Of a stretch of 64,000 nucleotides of DNA, positions 59,826 to 64,000 are shown in pieces. Source of the stretch: JBELHR01 sp049606855. Its GTDB lineage: Bacteria; Bacteroidota; Bacteroidia; Flavobacteriales; Flavobacteriaceae. The notes beneath the pieces were generated by a model. That model had not been told where the DNA came from. It was given only the letters and a program-made list of their open reading frames with translations, and ran no database searches. How positions within the stretch are numbered: the first letter of the stretch is position 1; each line of letters opens with the position of its first letter. Both the position numbers and the translations under genes were made by a program. Where the stretch lies: assembly GCA_049606855.1 (NCBI GenBank), contig JBMYVY010000004.1, positions 1 to 64,000 on the forward strand, given 5' to 3'.

Positions 59826-61481
59826 TTAATCCAATAATAATTCCTTTGCATGATTAATAGCTGACTCTGTGAAGGCTTTTCCTCCTAACATCTCCGCTAA
59901 TTCATGTATTCTTTCTTCTCTTTCCAGTCTTTGAACGAAACTTTGTGTTCTTCCATCAACTTCTTTTTTAAATACTTTTAAGTGACTACTCCCTAAAGCT
60001 GCAACTTGTGGTAGGTGACTAATCGCAATTATTTGCAAATCATGTGACATGTTTTTCATTATTTGTCCCATATTTAAAGCAATTTCTCCTGATACTCCCG
60101 TGTCAATTTCATCAAATATCAAAGTGGGTAGCGATCGATATTTTGCTAAAATTGATTTGACTACTAACATGATTCTCGATAATTCTCCTCCGGAGGCATT
60201 GCGCTTTAAAGAAGCGAACTGTCCTCCCTTATTTGCACTAAACTCAAAAGTCAATTTATCCTTTCCAAAAGGATTGAAATCATCACTTTCAACCAAACTT
60301 ATATTAAAACTAGCATTCTCCATTCCCAAAGGACTTAAGCCTTTACTCAGTGCTAATTTTAATTCCTCTATTACAGACGTTCTTCCCTGAGTCAAAGCGT
60401 TTGTGTTTTTTATCAATTCGTTGTTGATACCCTTTAATTCCGCATCAATAACTGCTAATTCTTCCTCAAAATTAGTGACCAATTCAACATCGGACCTCAA
60501 GGCATTTCGCTTCTCAATAAGTTCATTGATATCAATAGCAGCATGCTTTTTTCGCAAGTCGAAAAGGCTTGAAAGTTGATCATTCAATTCATTCAATTCT
60601 TCAGGCTTGGACTCTGAAGAATCAAGAATCCGGTGAGTCTCATCTGTGATATCATTCAACTCTATTGCACAGGATTCAAGCCTATTGTATAAGCCTTCAA
60701 ACTCATTTGATATTCCAGAAAGCCGAGATAAGGCAGATTTAAGTGAGGAAATTTGAGCCAAAACTCCGGTGGTATCATCTTGCAATGTATTAATACAATT
60801 GGCTAATTCTTCCTGAATTAACACTGAATTTTCCAATATTTCTGCACGGGATTCCATATGCTCAATATTCAGAGATTCGAGATTTAAAACTTCGAGTTCT
60901 TCTAACAAAAATTTATTGTACTGAAATTGCTGCTCCAATGAATTTTGTTGAGCGACCAATTCCTTTCTATGTTTAAGTTTGGCATTGTATAATTTTAATT
61001 CAGCATTAAATTGATCTCTCAAGTCCAACTGATCATTTAATAAATCTAGCAGATCATATTGGAAATCCTCAGAAGTCACATCAAGAGTTTGATGTTGAGA
61101 GTGAATATCAATTAACAGGGGCTTGATACCTTGCAATACATTCAAATTAACAGGCGTATCATTGACAAAGCTTCTTGACTTACCCGACGGCAAAAGTTCT
61201 CGTCTGATTATGGTTTCAGACTCAAAATCAAGATCCAATTCTTCGAAAAGTGACTTGAATTTATTGCCCTGTAGGAGAAATTGAGCTTCAATTACGCATT
61301 TTTTATCCGTATCCATAAGTTGACCGGAATCGGCACGGTTACCCATGATTAAACCGAGAGCCCCTAATAAAATTGATTTTCCAGCACCCGTTTCACCAGT
61401 AATCATCGTTAATCCACGATCAAAATCAATCTCAAGTGACGCAATTAATGCATAATTTTTAATGCTTAACTTCTGTAACAT
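59826..61481 (-). CDS. recN: DNA repair protein RecN
   Basis: A 551-residue SMC-like ATPase: Walker A GETGAGKSILLGALG (29-43), central coiled coils (about 150-350), ABC signature NASGGELSRIML, Walker B LPTLIFDEIDTGVSGE, and the His switch ISHLPQVAALG. Works in double-strand break repair. It follows the PorD-like gene with no gap. Confidence 0.95.
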   Translation of the reverse strand: MLQKLSIKNYALIASLEIDFDRGLTMITGETGAGKSILLGALGLIMGNRADSGQLMDTDKKCVIEAQFLLQGNKFKSLFEELDLDFESETIIRRELLPSGKSRSFVNDTPVNLNVLQGIKPLLIDIHSQHQTLDVTSEDFQYDLLDLLNDQLDLRDQFNAELKLYNAKLKHRKELVAQQNSLEQQFQYNKFLLEELEVLNLESLNIEHMESRAEILENSVLIQEELANCINTLQDDTTGVLAQISSLKSALSRLSGISNEFEGLYNRLESCAIELNDITDETHRILDSSESKPEELNELNDQLSSLFDLRKKHAAIDINELIEKRNALRSDVELVTNFEEELAVIDAELKGINNELIKNTNALTQGRTSVIEELKLALSKGLSPLGMENASFNISLVESDDFNPFGKDKLTFEFSANKGGQFASLKRNASGGELSRIMLVVKSILAKYRSLPTLIFDEIDTGVSGEIALNMGQIMKNMSHDLQIIAISHLPQVAALGSSHLKVFKKEVDGRTQSFVQRLEREERIHELAEMLGGKAFTESAINHAKELLLD

Positions 61482-62369
61482 CTATTTTGTTATTTGAGTC
61501 CAAATACTTTGATAGGAAGGCGCTTGTCGTTCTAAAATGCGAGTTACTTCTTCCTTTTGACTATCATTTCCTGCTTGGTAAATTCCCACAATCTCATCAA
61601 GCTTACTATCAAAAAACATTCGTTTTAAAAAATTATTATACCTGCTTCTGGATTGCTCTTCAAAAATAGCTAATTGCTCAGTGAAAAATAAGATTTCGGC
61701 ATCTCCATTAACTAATTGGTCCAAACCTTGTCTATGATAATTATACCAAAATTCTAGATACCAACTTTGAGAGCTACTTCTAAGCGCTTTAATCAAGCTG
61801 TAGCGATTCAAATCACTGGGACGATTGGCCCATCCTGTATATCCGTTTTGTTGACCCAGGTTGACAATATTCTCCGCTTGTTCAAAATAATCAGATTCTC
61901 CGGAGGAGTTAAAACTTGCATCCTCAAGTCCCAATATCAAAAAGGCATAATAAGCCAAAACCGCTTCTAAATTACTGCTGACGCTATTTTCATTATAGTT
62001 CAGGGCTTGAAATTCATTAAAGACAAAACCTACTTCTGCGTCCTGAAAATTAATCAGAGTTGTGGTATATGAGGATCCATATACAGGTCTTGAAGCTTGA
62101 ATCTGTAAAATTCCTGAAAATCTAGTAAAATCAACCGCTTCAGTTACAATAAAACTAACTTGACAGTCAATTTTTTGATAATCCTCAAGGGGTATTCCGT
62201 TCCAATTCGTTTGATTGATAAATCGCTCAATAGACTGTTGTAAATTATCAAAAACAGGGTTAGCACTTGCTGAAATTCGGTCAGAGTTTACTATTACCTC
62301 AGCATTAAACTGCTGGGCTTGAATTGAAATACAAAAAAATATTAGAAATATACTCAGGCTAATTCTCAT
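61482..62369 (-). CDS. DUF4835 family protein (type IX secretion protein PorD-like)
   Basis: A 295-residue exported protein with signal peptide (1-19, ISIQAQ), beta-rich front (QQFNAEVIVNSDRI; CQVSFIVTEAVDFTRFSGILQIQASRPVYGS) and helical rear (LDELVNG... KRMFFDSKLDEIVGIYQAG). This is the DUF4835 family, placed between coaBC and recN throughout Flavobacteriia and named PorD in type IX secretion annotation. ATG 62369 overlaps the coaBC stop by 11 bp; a longer frame to 62432 lies inside coaBC and would bury the signal peptide. Confidence 0.85.
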   Translation of the reverse strand: MRISLSIFLIFFCISIQAQQFNAEVIVNSDRISASANPVFDNLQQSIERFINQTNWNGIPLEDYQKIDCQVSFIVTEAVDFTRFSGILQIQASRPVYGSSYTTTLINFQDAEVGFVFNEFQALNYNENSVSSNLEAVLAYYAFLILGLEDASFNSSGESDYFEQAENIVNLGQQNGYTGWANRPSDLNRYSLIKALRSSSQSWYLEFWYNYHRQGLDQLVNGDAEILFFTEQLAIFEEQSRSRYNNFLKRMFFDSKLDEIVGIYQAGNDSQKEEVTRILERQAPSYQSIWTQITK

Positions 62370-63573
62370 ACTGCAAGCTAAGAATTTCAGTCCAAATATC
62401 CACAGCCACATCGGCTTTTGATTTGAGCTCATATTCCTTTACTTCCTTCTCAGAAACTATGCTGATTTTGTTCGTATCTCCTGCAAATCCTGCACCGTGA
62501 TCCCTCAAAGAATTCATGACAATTAAATCTGCATTTTTACGCTTTAATTTACCTTTTGCGTAATCAATCTCATCATCGGTCTCTAAAGCAAAGCCTACAA
62601 CGAGCTGATCCGATTTTTTCGCAGGACCAAGGCTACCCAAAACATCTTTAGTTTTAGTTAGTTCAATCGTTAATTTATCATCAGACTTTTTAAGCTTAGA
62701 CTCAAGCTTCACAACAGGCTTATAATCTGCTACTGCTGCTGCAAAAATAGCAATATGTGAATTTGAGAATTCAAGTTTGGCTGAATTATACATATCTTCA
62801 GCAGAAACCACATCAATCCTCGATAAATTTCTGTGATTCAAGGTTAAAGCTGTGGGCCCACATACAAGTGCAACCTCAGCACCCAAATCCAATGCTCTTT
62901 TAGCCAAGGCAAAGCCCATTTTTCCTGAAGAATGATTGCCTATAAATCTCACAGGGTCAATAGCCTCATGAGTTGGACCAGCAGTAATCAGAACTTTCCT
63001 TTTGAACAGTGGAAGCCCTTTCATAATATCAGTCTCGATAAACCGAACGATATCTTCGGGTTCCGCCATACGTCCTGGCCCAACAAGACCAGAAGCCAAC
63101 TCACCTTCTCCAACAGGAATTACGTGATTAGCTCTACGGGTTAAAAGCTCTAAATTTGATTGGGTTGACTGATGCAGGTACATATCCAAGTCCATGGCAG
63201 GTGCAACATAAACAGGACATTTAGCTGATAAATATACCGCCAAAAGTAAATTGTCTGACTCCCCAGTGACCATTTTAGATAAACTGTTGGCAGTGAGTGG
63301 CGCTATGAGCATTAAGTCTGCCCAAAGTCCTAAATCAACATGATTGGTCCAAACTTCATTTTCATCTTCAGATTCGTAAAATTCAGAATGAACAGGGTTT
63401 TTTGATAAAGTAGATAAGGTCAAAGGAGTTACAAATGCCTTTGATGCAGGCGTCATAACAACTTTGACCTCAGCTCCAGCCTTAATTAGTTCACGAACTA
63501 AAAAAGCAGATTTATAAGCGGCAATTCCGGCACTTATACCTAGTAAAACCTTTTTACCACTTAAGATTGACAT
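62359..63573 (-). CDS. coaBC: Bifunctional phosphopantothenoylcysteine decarboxylase/phosphopantothenate-cysteine ligase
   Basis: A 404-residue fusion. CoaC half (1-180): LGISAGIAAYKSAFLVREL, catalytic His region in WTNHVDLGLWADLMLIAPLTANS, and the substrate-recognition clamp VAPAMDLDMY. CoaB half (about 190-404): ITAGPTHEAIDPVRFIGNHSSGKMG and AAVADYKP. Two steps in coenzyme A synthesis. Start ATG overlaps the rpoZ stop by one base. Confidence 0.96.
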   Translation of the reverse strand: MSILSGKKVLLGISAGIAAYKSAFLVRELIKAGAEVKVVMTPASKAFVTPLTLSTLSKNPVHSEFYESEDENEVWTNHVDLGLWADLMLIAPLTANSLSKMVTGESDNLLLAVYLSAKCPVYVAPAMDLDMYLHQSTQSNLELLTRRANHVIPVGEGELASGLVGPGRMAEPEDIVRFIETDIMKGLPLFKRKVLITAGPTHEAIDPVRFIGNHSSGKMGFALAKRALDLGAEVALVCGPTALTLNHRNLSRIDVVSAEDMYNSAKLEFSNSHIAIFAAAVADYKPVVKLESKLKKSDDKLTIELTKTKDVLGSLGPAKKSDQLVVGFALETDDEIDYAKGKLKRKNADLIVMNSLRDHGAGFAGDTNKISIVSEKEVKEYELKSKADVAVDIWTEILSLQYEN

Positions 63574-63896
63574 TATAGCTCCTCTTCAGGTTTTCTATAA
63601 TAAATTTTATTATCCAACCACTCCTCTACTGCAATAGCCTGAGCTTTTGGTAATTTTTCATAAAACTTAGAAACTTCAATTTGTTCTTTGTTTTCGAATA
63701 CTTCCTCTAAAGAATCATTGTAAGTTGCAAATTCATCCAATTTTTCAATCAATTCTTTTTTCAAATCACCATTGATTTGAGATGCACGTTTTGCTATAAT
63801 AGAAATCGCCTCATAAATATTATTAGTTGGCGTTTCAATTGATGCACGATCATAAGTAATCGTTGATAATGGTGCTTTTGAGTTTTTGTAATCCAT
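63573..63896 (-). CDS. rpoZ: DNA-directed RNA polymerase omega subunit
   Basis: A 107-residue RpoZ of the Bacteroidota type: TYDRASIETPTNNIYEAISIIAKRASQIN is the omega core (residues about 14-42), with an acidic helical tail. Stabilises the beta' subunit. Between bamD and coaBC, as expected in this class. Confidence 0.9.
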   Translation of the reverse strand: MDYKNSKAPLSTITYDRASIETPTNNIYEAISIIAKRASQINGDLKKELIEKLDEFATYNDSLEEVFENKEQIEVSKFYEKLPKAQAIAVEEWLDNKIYYRKPEEEL

Positions 63897-63908
63897 CTTT
63901 ATACTAAA

Positions 63909-64000
63909 TTAACTTGTTGTAATCCCTGTTTCTTCTTCCAGAACCTCATACAGCTTAGCCATATCTTCAAGGTAGTCAGAGTCAGGATAGTTTTTTTGAA
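63909..64000 (-). CDS. bamD: Outer membrane protein assembly factor BamD, 3' end only
   Basis: The reverse strand reads QKNYPDSDYLEDMAKLYEV and then LEEETGITTS up to the stop at 63909-63911. This is the C-terminal TPR end of BamD lipoproteins in Flavobacteriia, and its place before rpoZ and coaBC agrees. The rest lies beyond the right edge of the window. Confidence 0.72.
   Translation of the reverse strand, partial: QKNYPDSDYLEDMAKLYEVLEEETGITTS

Noticed and set aside
1..64000. Mobile elements, phage genes, CRISPR arrays, toxin-antitoxin or defence systems
   Set aside because: No transposase, integrase, phage structural protein, regular short direct repeats or known defence protein was found on reading both strands.

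Overview
The window is chromosomal DNA of a member of the Bacteroidota, almost certainly class Flavobacteriia and probably a marine, carotenoid-pigmented strain. The base composition is AT-rich. Promoters follow the Bacteroidota pattern (TTG about 20 bp upstream of TAnnTTTG). Family signatures include a SusC/SusD pair, an FG-GAP/ASPIC-UnbV lipoprotein, an OstA-like protein, a PorD-type DUF4835 protein, a split transketolase, and the order bamD-rpoZ-coaBC-DUF4835-recN-fabI. No phage, insertion sequence or CRISPR array was seen.

Layout. 1-15187 is mostly housekeeping: a THUMP rRNA methyltransferase (cut by the left edge), a ZIP metal transporter, an OstA-like protein overlapping a class-III aminotransferase, a thioredoxin-like lipid/redox protein, smpB, a UbiA prenyltransferase, maf, half a transketolase, an FKBP-type lipoprotein, an S4 protein, a TPMT-type methyltransferase, a phosphoribosyltransferase, aroK, tRNA-Lys and tRNA-Leu, rlmF, a Nudix-like regulator and a PAQR/hemolysin III protein.

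15179-34865 is the accessory part: a sugar-acquisition locus with SusC/SusD but no recognisable glycoside hydrolase. In their place are two 571-residue GMC oxidoreductase paralogues (one with a Tat-exported subunit 3), two DUF1080 (3-keto-disaccharide hydrolase) proteins, two xylose-isomerase-like TIM-barrel enzymes, a Gfo/Idh/MocA dehydrogenase, a NupG-like MFS permease, a large FG-GAP lipoprotein and an AraC-type regulator. The set fits oxidative cleavage of glycosides (oxidise C3, then eliminate) rather than hydrolysis. A 24-bp motif shared (21/24) by the two control regions suggests common regulation.

34917-44049 holds a MATE exporter, a sirtuin, topoisomerase III, Lon, and an ECF sigma / anti-sigma / beta-solenoid operon. 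44085-51023 (minus strand) contains a GlmU-like protein, an EamA transporter and a zeaxanthin operon (crtI, crtB, an unknown gene, crtZ, crtYcd) led by a MerR/B12-binding regulator that carries the CarH-type photoreceptor motifs and has a palindrome on its own promoter. 51103-64000 returns to housekeeping: carB (without its allosteric domain), rpmH, pyrG, yidC, a GT2 enzyme, fabI, recN, porD-like, coaBC, rpoZ and the end of bamD.

Several genes (smpB, the Nudix regulator, the MATE exporter, topB) have a good promoter only a few bases before the ATG, which predicts near-leaderless mRNAs.
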